From CAZQQU01 sp964595625 (GTDB lineage Bacteria > Bacteroidota > Bacteroidia > Flavobacteriales > Flavobacteriaceae): a DNA stretch of 22,252 bases. Below the pieces are notes generated by a model, which ran no database searches, was not told the DNA's origin, and was given only the letters and a program-made list of their open reading frames with translations. Shown here one piece after another: positions 6,842 to 14,939 of this stretch. Within the stretch, counting starts at the first letter, position 1, and every line of letters starts with the position of its first letter. The position numbers and the translations under genes were made by a program. The stretch spans positions 1-22,252 of the forward strand of contig CAZQQU010000020.1 in NCBI GenBank assembly GCA_964595625.1, written 5' to 3'.

Positions 6842-7342
6842 TTATTTTATTGAAACTATGGTTGTTATGTAGATGTAGTAATTTATACAATGTAATAATG
6901 CTAATACCAAAATGTTTTTATTTCTGAAACTCTCAAATTCATTAGTTGTTCTAATTGAGTACTTATAGTTAAGATTATCCAATTTGGTATCCATTTCGGC
7001 AACTAATAACTCTTTCTTTTCGGAGTCGGTCAGTATAAATTTGTTGCTTGAAATTCCCTTTGTGCGAAGTATATAGTTCTTTTCTGAATTCTGAAAAAAT
7101 GTTTTTATTAGTATTCCATTCCAACCAAGTTTAAATTCTAATATAGTTTTTTCTCCGTCCTTTAATTCAATTTTGGAATTCCATAATCCTTTTGACTTAA
7201 GATGAAAATTAGCACCATTAAATGTTTTTATTTCGGCATTGGAAGCATACCACTTTTCATAGATTAGTTCTCCAATTTTTTTCTCGTCAGAAGTCAGGTA
7301 AAAGGATAGTGAGTTTGTCGATTTTGCAATGTAATTTGCCAT
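6842..7342 (-). CDS. Hypothetical protein, cassette-type orphan ORF
   Basis: I do not recognise the family with confidence. The 166-residue protein has no signal peptide. It is rich in beta-prone segments with a regular pattern (KIELKDGEKTILEFKLGW, NKFILTDSEKKELLVAEM, NYKYSIRT) and ends in a hydrophobic segment, NILVLALLHCINYYIYITT, which could be one membrane helix. The strand pattern faintly recalls tubby/LURP-one-like barrels, but that is a guess. It is more AT-rich, with more Lys, Asn and Ile, than its neighbours. It starts 24 nt after the aspartokinase stop on the same strand, so it may be transcribed from that gene, and it ends 12 nt before the palindrome at 6704-6830. This context suggests a mobile or variable gene rather than part of the lysine/threonine pathway. 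Confidence 0.85.
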   Translation of the reverse strand: MANYIAKSTNSLSFYLTSDEKKIGELIYEKWYASNAEIKTFNGANFHLKSKGLWNSKIELKDGEKTILEFKLGWNGILIKTFFQNSEKNYILRTKGISSNKFILTDSEKKELLVAEMDTKLDNLNYKYSIRTTNEFESFRNKNILVLALLHCINYYIYITTIVSIK

Positions 7343-7365
7343 ATTATAAATATTTTAAAATTTAA

Positions 7366-8640
7366 TTATAAAAGTTCGGTCTTAGCCTGACCGCTAACTA
7401 CCAGTTGTACCGTATCGCCACTCTGTTGTTTTAACAATACTTGGTACTTTTTTTCCATCTCTACAATATCCCGCTCCCGATAGTGCCGAATAGTCAAAAG
7501 TGTAACAGCATCGTGGTATTGAATTTTAAAATCGGACTCCAATCGCGTTAACAACTCATTGAGTTTATTAAATTTATTGTCCACACACACCGAAAAACTA
7601 ATGGCTGAATTTTGTATCAGGTTGACCTTCATTTTATAACGATGCAACAATTTAAAAACTTCTCCAATGTGATCTTCTACCATGAACGAAAAATCCCGAG
7701 AGGAAAGGGAGATTAAAACTTGATTTTTTTTGACAATATAACAGGAAACTGCCGGTATCAAATCGGCACCATCTGAAATAGTAGTGCCGGGATCAGCCGG
7801 TGCCATAAAAGATTTTACAAAAAAGGGAATTTTCTTTTGTTGTAAGGGTTGAAGCGTTTTGGGATGGATGACAGAGGCCCCGTAAAAAGCCATTTCAATA
7901 GCTTCTCGGTAGGAAATATGTCGGAGTAAATCGGTGTGTTCAAACTCGCGCGGGTCGGCGTTCAATACCCCCGGCACATCTTTCCAGATGGTTACATTTT
8001 GTGCATCTAAACAATAAGCAAAAATGGCTGCCGTATAATCACTTCCCTCTCGGCCCAGCGTAGTGGTGAATCCATCGGTATCCGAGCCAATAAAACCTTG
8101 TGTGATCATTAATGAACCCGGAGTGACAACTTCCTGAATTTGTTTTTGTGTAGTCTGCCAATCAATAGCAGCATCTCGGTAATTGCTATCGGTTTTGATA
8201 CAGTCGCGACTGTCCAACCATCGATTATCTATTCCGTTGTCTTGCAGGTAATTACTAATTATTTTGGTCGAAATCAGCTCGCCATAACTCACTATTTGAT
8301 CATAAACATACGGGTGGTTGGGAGATTTGTTGAGTTCAATAAAAAGACGTATTTTCTTAAAAAAATAAGCCACCTCTTCATAGACCCGATGGTTTTTATC
8401 AGGAAATAAGGCATTTAAAATTTGGTGGTGAAAATCAGTTACTTCACGCAAAGCCGTGTTAATTTCGGCCGGGTTGTTAAAATAATAATTCACTACCTTT
8501 TCGAGTGCGTTGGTGGTTTTGCCCATGGCCGAAACCACTACCAATAGGTTTTGATATCCGGTTTTCTCTAATACCGTTTTAACATTCTGAATACTTTCGG
8601 CGTCCTTGACCGAAGCCCCGCCAAACTTAAAAATTCTCAA
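7366..8640 (-). CDS. lysC: Aspartate kinase
   Basis: This enzyme phosphorylates aspartate to 4-phospho-aspartate, the first step towards lysine/diaminopimelate, threonine and methionine. The N-terminal amino-acid-kinase domain (about 1-280) begins RIFKFGGASVKD, with Ala in the usual KFGGTS position, and carries GFIGSDTDGFTTTLGREGSD, TIWKDVPGVLNADPR, and the AFYGASVIHPKTLQP stretch. The C-terminal part (about 290-424) is an ACT-type regulatory region, VEDHIGEVFKLLHRYKMKVN. There is no homoserine dehydrogenase fusion. The start is TTG at 8640, the only one placing the conserved kinase strand at residue 3. It is divergent from fbp over 105 bp, where I see no clear TAnnTTTG box for either gene. 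Feedback control by lysine or threonine is likely for the family but cannot be read here. Confidence 0.96.
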   Translation of the reverse strand: MRIFKFGGASVKDAESIQNVKTVLEKTGYQNLLVVVSAMGKTTNALEKVVNYYFNNPAEINTALREVTDFHHQILNALFPDKNHRVYEEVAYFFKKIRLFIELNKSPNHPYVYDQIVSYGELISTKIISNYLQDNGIDNRWLDSRDCIKTDSNYRDAAIDWQTTQKQIQEVVTPGSLMITQGFIGSDTDGFTTTLGREGSDYTAAIFAYCLDAQNVTIWKDVPGVLNADPREFEHTDLLRHISYREAIEMAFYGASVIHPKTLQPLQQKKIPFFVKSFMAPADPGTTISDGADLIPAVSCYIVKKNQVLISLSSRDFSFMVEDHIGEVFKLLHRYKMKVNLIQNSAISFSVCVDNKFNKLNELLTRLESDFKIQYHDAVTLLTIRHYRERDIVEMEKKYQVLLKQQSGDTVQLVVSGQAKTELL

Positions 8641-8745
8641 TGAATTGCCCGTTTAAATTAATACCTGTAAAAAAGCGCCGGATGGGCTACTTTTTATCTC
8701 CACAAAAATACCGATATTTGTAAAAAAATACACCCCATACCGGAA

Positions 8746-9747
8746 ATGAAAAAATACAATACTACCCTAGGTGAATTTATTATAGAAAATCAAAATGATT
8801 TTGCCTATTCTTCCGGCGAATTATCTCGATTAATCAATTCTATTCGCTTAGCAGCAAAAGTAGTGAATCACGAGGTCAATAAGGCCGGGTTGGTAGATAT
8901 TTTAGGAGCGTATGGTCAAACCAATGTGCAGGGAGAACAACAGCAAAAGTTGGATGTGTTTGCCAACGAAACTTTTATTAAAGCATTGACCAACCGCGAA
9001 ATAGTTTGTGGTATAGCCTCTGAAGAAAACGACGATTTTATCACCATTGAAGGATTGGATAAAAAAAATCAAAACAAATACGTGGTTTTGATTGATCCCT
9101 TAGATGGCTCGTCTAATATTGATGTGAATGTATCGGTTGGAACCATTTTTTCGGTGTATAGACGGGTGACTCCTCCGGGGACACCGGTTACGTTGGAAGA
9201 TTTTTTACAACCTGGAAATAAACAAGTAGCGGCGGGTTATATTGTCTACGGTACCTCTACCATGTTGGTTTACACTACCGGACATGGCGTGAATGGTTTC
9301 ACTTTAAATCCGGCTATAGGAACCTATTATTTGTCCCATCCGAATATGAAAATTGCGGAGAATGGCCGCATTTACTCTATTAATGAAGGAAATTACATTC
9401 ATTTTCCCCAAGGGGTAAAAAATTACATCAAGTATTGTCAAATGGAGGAAGAAGACCGTCCCTATACGGCTCGGTATATAGGATCGTTAGTTTCGGATAT
9501 CCATCGAAATATTTTAAAAGGCGGTATCTATATTTATCCCACCAGCTCCAAAGCACCGAATGGAAAACTTCGTTTGCTATACGAATGCAATCCCATGGCT
9601 TTTATAGTAGAACAAGCCGGTGGAAAGGCCAGTGATGGTTTCCGTCGAATTTTAGATATTCCACCCACCGAATTACACCAACGAGTTCCCTTTTTCTGTG
9701 GAAGTAAAAAAATGGTTGAAAAAGCGGAAGAATTTATGGCACTCTAA
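8746..9747 (+). CDS. fbp: Class I fructose-1,6-bisphosphatase
   Basis: This enzyme hydrolyses fructose-1,6-bisphosphate to fructose-6-phosphate plus phosphate, the committed step of gluconeogenesis in the cytoplasm. The 333 residues match class I enzymes. Metal-binding groups are visible: ASEEND (91-96) and the signature DPLDGSSNID at 117-126, followed by VSVGTIFSVYRR. Substrate-binding segments include YIGSLVSDIHRN and GKLRLLYECNPMAFIVEQAGG. ATG at 8746 gives the usual N-terminus with TLGEFIIENQ. A short gap of 30 nt to the lipoprotein gene, with no terminator seen, suggests they may share a transcript. Identity is secure. Confidence 0.97.
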   Translation: MKKYNTTLGEFIIENQNDFAYSSGELSRLINSIRLAAKVVNHEVNKAGLVDILGAYGQTNVQGEQQQKLDVFANETFIKALTNREIVCGIASEENDDFITIEGLDKKNQNKYVVLIDPLDGSSNIDVNVSVGTIFSVYRRVTPPGTPVTLEDFLQPGNKQVAAGYIVYGTSTMLVYTTGHGVNGFTLNPAIGTYYLSHPNMKIAENGRIYSINEGNYIHFPQGVKNYIKYCQMEEEDRPYTARYIGSLVSDIHRNILKGGIYIYPTSSKAPNGKLRLLYECNPMAFIVEQAGGKASDGFRRILDIPPTELHQRVPFFCGSKKMVEKAEEFMAL

Positions 9748-9777
9748 ACTATCTAATCGCCTAGAAATAATCACACC

Positions 9778-10254
9778 ATGAAAAGTGTTTTGTTAATTTT
9801 TTACTTGTTTGTGTGTGTTTCTTGTAAATATTTTGACACCGAAAAAATTACTGCCGAGGAATGGGTGCAAGAAGAAATTCAAACGATCGATTGGAATGAT
9901 ATTGATACCTATCCGTTGTTTCCCAACTGCGATGAATTAGAGAGTAAAATCGCTCAAAAATCTTGTTTTGAAACTACCCTAAAAAACCATTTGACACAAT
10001 TTTTACAAACTAAAGAAATAACCACTAACACTTTAATAAACGAGCAGGTACAGCTGGAAATAGTAATCAATAAAGAAGGACATGTATATTCCGAAAAAAT
10101 GCAGGCAGACAGCTTGGTTTTGGTAGCAATTCCCGAATTGGAAAACTGGTTGTCTGAGAGTCTATTGTCCCTTCCCAAAATAGAACCTGCCTTAAAGAGA
10201 GGTGTTCCGGTAACTACCCGCTTTGTACTTCCGGTAGTGATACAAACTGAATAA
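9778..10254 (+). CDS. Small lipoprotein with a TonB C-terminal-like domain
   Basis: This 158-residue exported protein has an N-terminal hydrophobic stretch ending FVCVSC, a lipobox with Cys16 as the probable lipidated residue. The mature part starts with an acidic linker. It then has a segment of the type seen in flavobacterial TonB-like proteins (YPLFPNCDELE ... KSCFETTLKNHLTQFL), followed by a beta-alpha-beta pattern: VQLEIVINKEGHVYS, a helix with LENWLSESLLSLPKIEPA, then RGVPVTTRFVLPVVIQ. This resembles the TonB C-terminal domain (lPkw.PGk..G..V...f.lPv.F), although the N-terminal anchor and proline spacer of a true TonB are missing. It may be a stand-alone periplasmic accessory domain. 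It is co-directional with fbp and convergent with the next gene, 13 nt away. Confidence 0.85.
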   Translation: MKSVLLIFYLFVCVSCKYFDTEKITAEEWVQEEIQTIDWNDIDTYPLFPNCDELESKIAQKSCFETTLKNHLTQFLQTKEITTNTLINEQVQLEIVINKEGHVYSEKMQADSLVLVAIPELENWLSESLLSLPKIEPALKRGVPVTTRFVLPVVIQTE

Positions 10255-10269
10255 AGAAATAATTCAGTT
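10245..10269. other. Hairpin spanning the convergent stop codons
   Basis: AACTGAAT (10245-10252) and ATTCAGTT (10262-10269) form a perfect 8-bp inverted repeat with a 9-nt loop. It overlaps the stop codon regions of the two convergent genes. It lacks a good T-run on either side, so a role as a bidirectional terminator is only possible. Confidence 0.35.
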
Positions 10270-11125
10270 ACCAGGCCCAAGCATAACCCACACTCACATT
10301 TATTGGAAATTCGTCGTTCGTATCTAGACCGGGACTGTATAGGTCGTTAATTACCAGGCTTATATAGCCATTTCCTAATTGGTATTCAGCTCCTAAGCCT
10401 AATCCCACCGGGGCTTGTAAAGAACTGCTACTGAGATTTTCTAGGCCTTGCGAATTAGCTTCTTTTAATTTAGAAAATGTAAAGGTGGTTAAACGTACTT
10501 GGGCAAACACAGCAAATTTTTCTTGGTGAATAAATTTAAATCGGTATCCCAGACCAAATTGTCCGTAAGTTAAGTCGTAGCCATCAGCGGCAAAAGAATA
10601 TCGAAAATCCAAAGTAATACCATGTCTTCGATACATGCCCTCACCGGTTAATTCATAACCTAGTCCGGCATACGGAGAAAAAATATTATCGGGATTGTAA
10701 CTGGCGGTATTGTTAGACATACCCACAAAAACGCCTAACCTAGATTCAAGTCCTACCCGATTGTCTTCAACTACATACTCGGTATCCACCCGCGAATTGT
10801 AGTCGTTAAAAAAATCTTTTAAACTGGGTATGGTCAGCGATAATTTTTGGGTGTCCATCGCTTGGTCGGCTGTCCAACTAGCTAACACTTGTTTGTATTC
10901 TTCTAAATAACGACCGTCTTGTTTACTGTTGGTTAATTCGGTTATTTCATCTCCCTTTTTAGCAAAAAAGCGATAGTTTCCATCTATAGTATTCCAAAGT
11001 AAAGTCAGCGTCCCCTCCACTTCCGTATGGAGCGAGTAGGTGGTTCCCTCAATGGTGTAAGATTGCTGTGCGTAAGAAAATAAGGAAACCAAAAAGGCTA
11101 AAAGGAGAGTGGTTTTAGATTTCAT
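10268..11125 (-). CDS. Putative outer-membrane beta-barrel protein with signal peptide
   Basis: I recognise no specific family in this 285-residue protein. A signal peptide is clear: MKSKTTLLLAFLVSLFSYA followed by QQS, a typical cleavage region for flavobacterial exported proteins. The first ~125 mature residues (YTIEGTTYSLHTEVEGTLTL... to DFFNDYNSRVD) look like a periplasmic domain. From about residue 125 there are alternating hydrophobic, glycine-rich beta strands (RLGVFVGMS, SPYAGLGYEL, HGITLDFRYSF, YGQFGLGYRF, KFAVFAQVRLTTFTF, APVGLGLGAEYQL, GYISLVIND), with the chain ending in INVSVGYAWAW. An aromatic final residue is the usual mark of barrels inserted by BAM. About eight strands can be drawn. 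The gene is a single unit facing the lipoprotein gene. Confidence 0.85.
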   Translation of the reverse strand: MKSKTTLLLAFLVSLFSYAQQSYTIEGTTYSLHTEVEGTLTLLWNTIDGNYRFFAKKGDEITELTNSKQDGRYLEEYKQVLASWTADQAMDTQKLSLTIPSLKDFFNDYNSRVDTEYVVEDNRVGLESRLGVFVGMSNNTASYNPDNIFSPYAGLGYELTGEGMYRRHGITLDFRYSFAADGYDLTYGQFGLGYRFKFIHQEKFAVFAQVRLTTFTFSKLKEANSQGLENLSSSSLQAPVGLGLGAEYQLGNGYISLVINDLYSPGLDTNDEFPINVSVGYAWAW

Positions 11126-11230
11126 AATTGAAAATTTATAGTATAAAAGTACAAAAAAAGTAGAATAAATCGATTATTCGCTTAGAGATAGCTTTACTGA
11201 GTGATTGGTATTTATTTGGAGTGACTTGGA

Positions 11231-12358
11231 TTAAAACCGCCGGCCTTTCCAGCTATAAGAACCCCACCACGTTCCCCACACCACAATACCAACTAAAATT
11301 GGGTAGATTAGGCTGTTGAAAAAATAACCCAACACGGAAATGGGTTGTTTTAAAAATTTACCGTGTGGGAAAAGCATCAGGCTGTCCACGCCAATTTTGG
11401 CTACTAATAATATTCCCGGAAGGGGAGAAAGAGGCAGTAAAAAAAAACTTATCAGAAGAAATAGGTTCATGCATGCGGTTATCAGAGCCAGTGTTTTAGG
11501 ATAAAATCCGGTATAAGCCGGAGTTTTACTAGCCCAACGGAGCCGTTGTTGAATCAATTTTCTCCAGCTATTTTCGGTTTGGGTGGTGACAATAGCAGCC
11601 GTGGATTTTAAAAAATATACCCTTTCGGGGAAATGAGCACGAATTTTCTGAAGAATAAAAACATCATCACCACTACTTATGTTTTCATTACCCGAAAACC
11701 CTCCCACGGTTAAAAAAGCATTTTTTGAATACGCTAAGTTGGCACCATTGCACATAAAGGCTTGTTTCAAACCAAAAGCTCCCATCGTCACAGTCGATAA
11801 TATAATGGACTCTTGCTTTTGTAAGTGGTGCAACCAGTTGTTTTTTTCAGCTGTAAATACTACCGGAGCTGCTACCAAGACCGGTTTTTTTTCTTGTATA
11901 AAATCATTCAAAGTTTGCAACCACAACGGAGAGACCTGTACATCAGCGTCCGTGGTAACGATCCAAGGGTGTTGGGCCTGAGAAATGGCTAATGCAATAG
12001 CTGCTTTTTTAGGTGCACCTCCCGGATTTTGGTTGGAAATAACTCTCCCATGAAATTTTGGAAACTTTTCCATATATGTTTGAACAATCTCTCGAGAACC
12101 ATCGTCTGATTGATCGTCCACGAAAAGCATTTCAAATTTCTCTTTGGGGTATTGTAGTTGGTGTAGCGAGTGTAAAAGTGTCGGCAATTGAGTGGCTTCA
12201 TTTCGAAAGGGTATCACAATCGAAAAGGCGGTCGTTGGCTCTGAAGCATTTCGGGTAAAGGCTTGGATTCGCAAGTAGCCAGCATACAAACTTCCGATTA
12301 ACAAGCTATACAAAAGGAAGGTAATTACCAATACAACTACTATCAACCCAGAGATCAT
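11231..12358 (-). CDS. Membrane GT2 family glycosyltransferase
   Basis: This inverting GT-A fold transferase probably uses a nucleotide sugar at the cytoplasmic face of the membrane. The 375-residue protein has an N-terminal membrane helix (about 2-24), FSIVIPFRNEA (45-55), FVDDQSDDGS (79-88), the TDADVQ metal motif (136-141), GDDVFI (230-235), and the QQRLRW motif (270-275) typical of processive or GT21-like enzymes. Two to three helices follow between about 283 and 368. Its ATG overlaps the stop of the upstream flippase-like gene as ATGA (4 nt), so the two are translationally coupled. This suggests a joint role in building and moving a glycolipid. The acceptor is unknown. It differs from the other GT2 at 4897, which lacks the RW motif. 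Confidence 0.93.
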   Translation of the reverse strand: MISGLIVVVLVITFLLYSLLIGSLYAGYLRIQAFTRNASEPTTAFSIVIPFRNEATQLPTLLHSLHQLQYPKEKFEMLFVDDQSDDGSREIVQTYMEKFPKFHGRVISNQNPGGAPKKAAIALAISQAQHPWIVTTDADVQVSPLWLQTLNDFIQEKKPVLVAAPVVFTAEKNNWLHHLQKQESIILSTVTMGAFGLKQAFMCNGANLAYSKNAFLTVGGFSGNENISSGDDVFILQKIRAHFPERVYFLKSTAAIVTTQTENSWRKLIQQRLRWASKTPAYTGFYPKTLALITACMNLFLLISFFLLPLSPLPGILLVAKIGVDSLMLFPHGKFLKQPISVLGYFFNSLIYPILVGIVVWGTWWGSYSWKGRRF

Positions 12359-13308
12359 GAAGTCGTTTTTAATTTTTCAGCCACCGGATTCAATCGCCAC
12401 CAAAATACCGTTCCTATGAGGGCCGGTCCGGCGGAGTTAAATAGCCACATCCCACTGGTGACCAACAGGAGAGTTGCTGGATTTAGATGTGGAAATATCC
12501 ATAAAGCGACACTGCTTTTAACCACCCAATCAAAAAATTGCATAACCGGCAAGGCCGAGCTAATTAAATAATACGCAAAAATGAGTAACCAAGTTTCCCA
12601 AAAGGGAACTGGGTGGAGGAGATTTAATAACAAGTAGAATTGTAAGGAAAAACAAAGGTATCGGACCAAACTGAAACCGAATACCTGCATTAATTTTTTA
12701 GAGGACAATGCCTTTATATTTCGAACTAATTTTTGAAAAGGGGTAAAAAAACTTGTTAGTTTCCCAAAGAAGTTTCGTAGTATCAAAGTGACGGTAACTG
12801 TAATTAAAATGCTTATTATGAGTGTGAATATATACTCGGGAAAGCGTTCATTTACTAAAAAAAACAGGCCAAAAATACCCGCAACCATCGTGGCTGTGAG
12901 TTGTGTAAAATTACCTATCAGGTTCAAAAAAAGTACTTTTTTAGTGACCGTCGCGTCAAAAAAAAGGGTTTTAGTACCGTATTCACCCAACTTGGCCGGT
13001 GTAAATAGCGAGGCGGTTTGTGCGCTTAGCACTTGTTGAGCACTTTCAATGAAAGAAAGTTTTTTAATGGAGCTAATTAAAGCCTTCCATTTTAGTATTT
13101 CAAAAACCCAATTGCCCACACTTAATAAAACCAGGATCAGTATCATTGTAGTTGCGTACTCTGTTGTGGTGGTATTATACAGCTGATAGAGATCCCAACG
13201 AAAATGGGAGGAATGGGTCATTTTAGTGTAAATAAAAAGTAGTGCGGCAAATAGCACCACAACTTTTAGGGTAGCAAAAAGATATTGTTTAGATTTGTAG
13301 TTATGCAT
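12355..13308 (-). CDS. Flippase-like integral membrane protein (LPG_synthase_TM / UPF0104 type)
   Basis: This polytopic membrane protein of about 317 residues resembles the membrane half of lysyl-phosphatidylglycerol synthase (MprF-like), without the aminoacyl-transferase half. Visible family features are several hydrophobic helices and the segment ALISSIKKLSFIESAQQVLSAQTA followed by SLFTPAKLGEYGTKTLFF, close to the P-x-x-x-GE signature of these proteins. Such proteins are thought to move or bind lipids and often sit beside glycosyltransferases, as here. I chose the ATG at 13308 (MHNYKSKQYLF). An in-frame TTG three codons upstream (13317) is possible but adds only MLF and crowds the divergent ruvC start. 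Substrate unknown. Confidence 0.88.
   Translation of the reverse strand: MHNYKSKQYLFATLKVVVLFAALLFIYTKMTHSSHFRWDLYQLYNTTTTEYATTMILILVLLSVGNWVFEILKWKALISSIKKLSFIESAQQVLSAQTASLFTPAKLGEYGTKTLFFDATVTKKVLFLNLIGNFTQLTATMVAGIFGLFFLVNERFPEYIFTLIISILITVTVTLILRNFFGKLTSFFTPFQKLVRNIKALSSKKLMQVFGFSLVRYLCFSLQFYLLLNLLHPVPFWETWLLIFAYYLISSALPVMQFFDWVVKSSVALWIFPHLNPATLLLVTSGMWLFNSAGPALIGTVFWWRLNPVAEKLKTTS
13290..13297 (+). promoter_or_regulatory. Candidate -7 box for ruvC inside the flippase gene
   Basis: TAGATTTG matches TAnnTTTG on the plus strand, 37 nt upstream of the ruvC TTG start. It lies inside the first codons of the divergent flippase gene. No -33 TTG is seen at the right distance, so this is tentative. 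Confidence 0.35.
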
Positions 13309-13334
13309 AAACAGCAACCAAAATACAACAATTC

Positions 13335-13886
13335 TTGAAGACCGAGAAAATAATATTAGGAATTGACCCCGGTACTACCATTATGGGATTTGGGCTAATA
13401 AAAGTAGTGGATAAGCAGATGCATTTTTTACAACTCAATGAATTGCAGTTAGTCAAATACGAAGATCCTTATACCAAGCTGAAATTGATTTTTGATCGTA
13501 CTATTGAGTTGATAGACACTCACCATCCCGATGAAATTGCTATTGAAGCTCCGTTTTTTGGTAAAAATGTCCAGTCGATGTTAAAATTAGGTCGGGCACA
13601 GGGAGTAGCGATGGCAGCCGGACTTTCTCGACAAATTCCCATTACCGAATATTCACCCAAGAAGATAAAAATGGCCATAACTGGCAATGGAAATGCTAGT
13701 AAAGAACAAGTAGCTAAGATGTTACAGTCGTTGTTACAATTAAAACAACTTCCTAAAAATTTAGATTCAACCGATGGATTGGCCGCAGCAGTATGTCATT
13801 TTTACAACGCCGGCAAGTTGGAAGTAGGAAAGAATTATACAGGTTGGGCTTCCTTTATTAAACAGAATCAGGATCGTGTCAAATAA
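13335..13886 (+). CDS. ruvC: Crossover junction endodeoxyribonuclease RuvC (Holliday junction resolvase)
   Basis: RuvC cuts Holliday junctions symmetrically during recombination and repair, working with RuvAB. The 183-residue protein shows the RNase H-like fold signature. Asp11 lies in ILGIDPGTTIMGFG, Glu71 in IAIEAPFFGKN, and Asp144 and Asp147 in LDSTDGLAAA, which together fill the four acidic catalytic positions known from the E. coli enzyme. KLGRAQGVAMA and the EYSPKKIKMAITGNGNASKEQV stretch are also family marks. The start is TTG at 13335, 10 residues before the catalytic Asp, as expected. It is divergent from the flippase gene with under 30 bp between start codons and convergent with the asparaginase gene. 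Confidence 0.97.
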   Translation: MKTEKIILGIDPGTTIMGFGLIKVVDKQMHFLQLNELQLVKYEDPYTKLKLIFDRTIELIDTHHPDEIAIEAPFFGKNVQSMLKLGRAQGVAMAAGLSRQIPITEYSPKKIKMAITGNGNASKEQVAKMLQSLLQLKQLPKNLDSTDGLAAAVCHFYNAGKLEVGKNYTGWASFIKQNQDRVK

Positions 13887-13919
13887 TTTCAGTCTATTGA
13901 TCTTCTGTAGCGTACGAGT

Positions 13920-14849
13920 TTATTTATAAATGGCAATTAGTTCTTCTCCAGACATAGATTTACAAGCTCTGTACATACCTTCGGTGTTAAAGGGCATGGC
14001 TATATTTCCAAATCTATCTACGGCTATTAACCCACCATCTCCGCCTAATTGATGTACTCGATTCATGATAACTTCCTCGGCAGCTTGTTGTAATGTAAAC
14101 CCTTTGTACTCCATCAAACAAGATACATCATAAGCGACTACCCCTCGAATAAAAAACTCACCACTGCCCGTACAAGAAACCGCACAAGTATAGTTGTTGG
14201 CATAGTTGCCTGCTCCAATCATCGGACTATCCCCGACGCGACCGAATTTTTTATTGGTCATTCCCCCGGTAGAGGTGGCAGCGGCCAGATTTCCTTCACT
14301 ATCCAGTGCGACTGCTCCGACAGTACCAAATTTTGAATCTTTTTTGTCGCTGTGGTCTAACCGGACTTTATCCGTGCCTTTGATTTCTTGCCATTGCTGA
14401 TGTCGAAATTCATCGAAAAAATATTCTGGAGCAAGAATTTCAAAACCTTGTTGTTGTGCAAATTGCATAGCACCCGAACCGGCCATGAATACATGTTCGG
14501 TTTTCTCCATTACACAACGCGCTAATGAAATAGGATTTTTAATACAACTTACTAGCGAAACAGCACCTGCTTTACGGGTTTTACCATCCATAATCGAAGC
14601 ATCCATCTCGTGGTTGCCTTGGGCTGTAAAAACACTACCCCGACCGGCATTAAAAAGCACACAGTCTTCTAGGGATTTTACGGTAGCCTCCACCGCATCC
14701 AATGCCGAGGCACCTTGAGTTAGTAGGATATAACCCGTGTCTAAGGCGGCTTTAAGAGCGGATATATATTGGGCTTCTTGCTCGGGAGTCATCGTACCTT
14801 GTATTAAAGTACCGGCTCCACCGTGGAGAGCTAGGGAAATTGTTTTCAT
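13920..14849 (-). CDS. Isoaspartyl peptidase / L-asparaginase (Ntn hydrolase family)
   Basis: This threonine-type N-terminal nucleophile hydrolase removes isoaspartyl residues from damaged peptides and can hydrolyse asparagine. It resembles EcAIII/IaaA in layout. The 309-residue precursor begins SLALHGGAGT and carries NAGRGSVFT with MDASIMDG. The autocleavage site is G175/T176 in KFGTVGAVALD, so maturation would give an alpha chain of 175 residues and a beta chain starting at the nucleophile Thr176. Substrate-site motifs TSTGGMTNKKFGRVGDSPMI and SCTGSGEFF are intact. No signal peptide is visible, so it is probably cytoplasmic. It stands alone between ruvC (convergent) and the dGTPase gene (same strand, 90 nt apart). 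Confidence 0.95.
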   Translation of the reverse strand: MKTISLALHGGAGTLIQGTMTPEQEAQYISALKAALDTGYILLTQGASALDAVEATVKSLEDCVLFNAGRGSVFTAQGNHEMDASIMDGKTRKAGAVSLVSCIKNPISLARCVMEKTEHVFMAGSGAMQFAQQQGFEILAPEYFFDEFRHQQWQEIKGTDKVRLDHSDKKDSKFGTVGAVALDSEGNLAAATSTGGMTNKKFGRVGDSPMIGAGNYANNYTCAVSCTGSGEFFIRGVVAYDVSCLMEYKGFTLQQAAEEVIMNRVHQLGGDGGLIAVDRFGNIAMPFNTEGMYRACKSMSGEELIAIYK

Positions 14850-14939
14850 GGGTGTTTTATCAAAAAAAATATTTTCTAATACTGCGTATGCTTAATTCTA
14901 TACCTATTTCTCTAAGTAAAAATATATTTGGGCAACCTA

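Noticed and set aside
6704..7365. A definite integron gene cassette with attC site
   Set aside because: No integron integrase or attI is in the window, and the end motifs do not fit the attC core consensus fully, so only a cassette-like label is justified.
8641..8745. Candidate -7 box GATATTTG before fbp and a weak hairpin between lysC and fbp
   Set aside because: The box lacks the TA at its first two positions, and the hairpin has mismatches and no proper loop.
9954..10280. Minus-strand frame of 108 codons opposite the lipoprotein gene
   Set aside because: It overlaps a better gene with a lipobox and domain pattern, and its own translation has no recognisable features.
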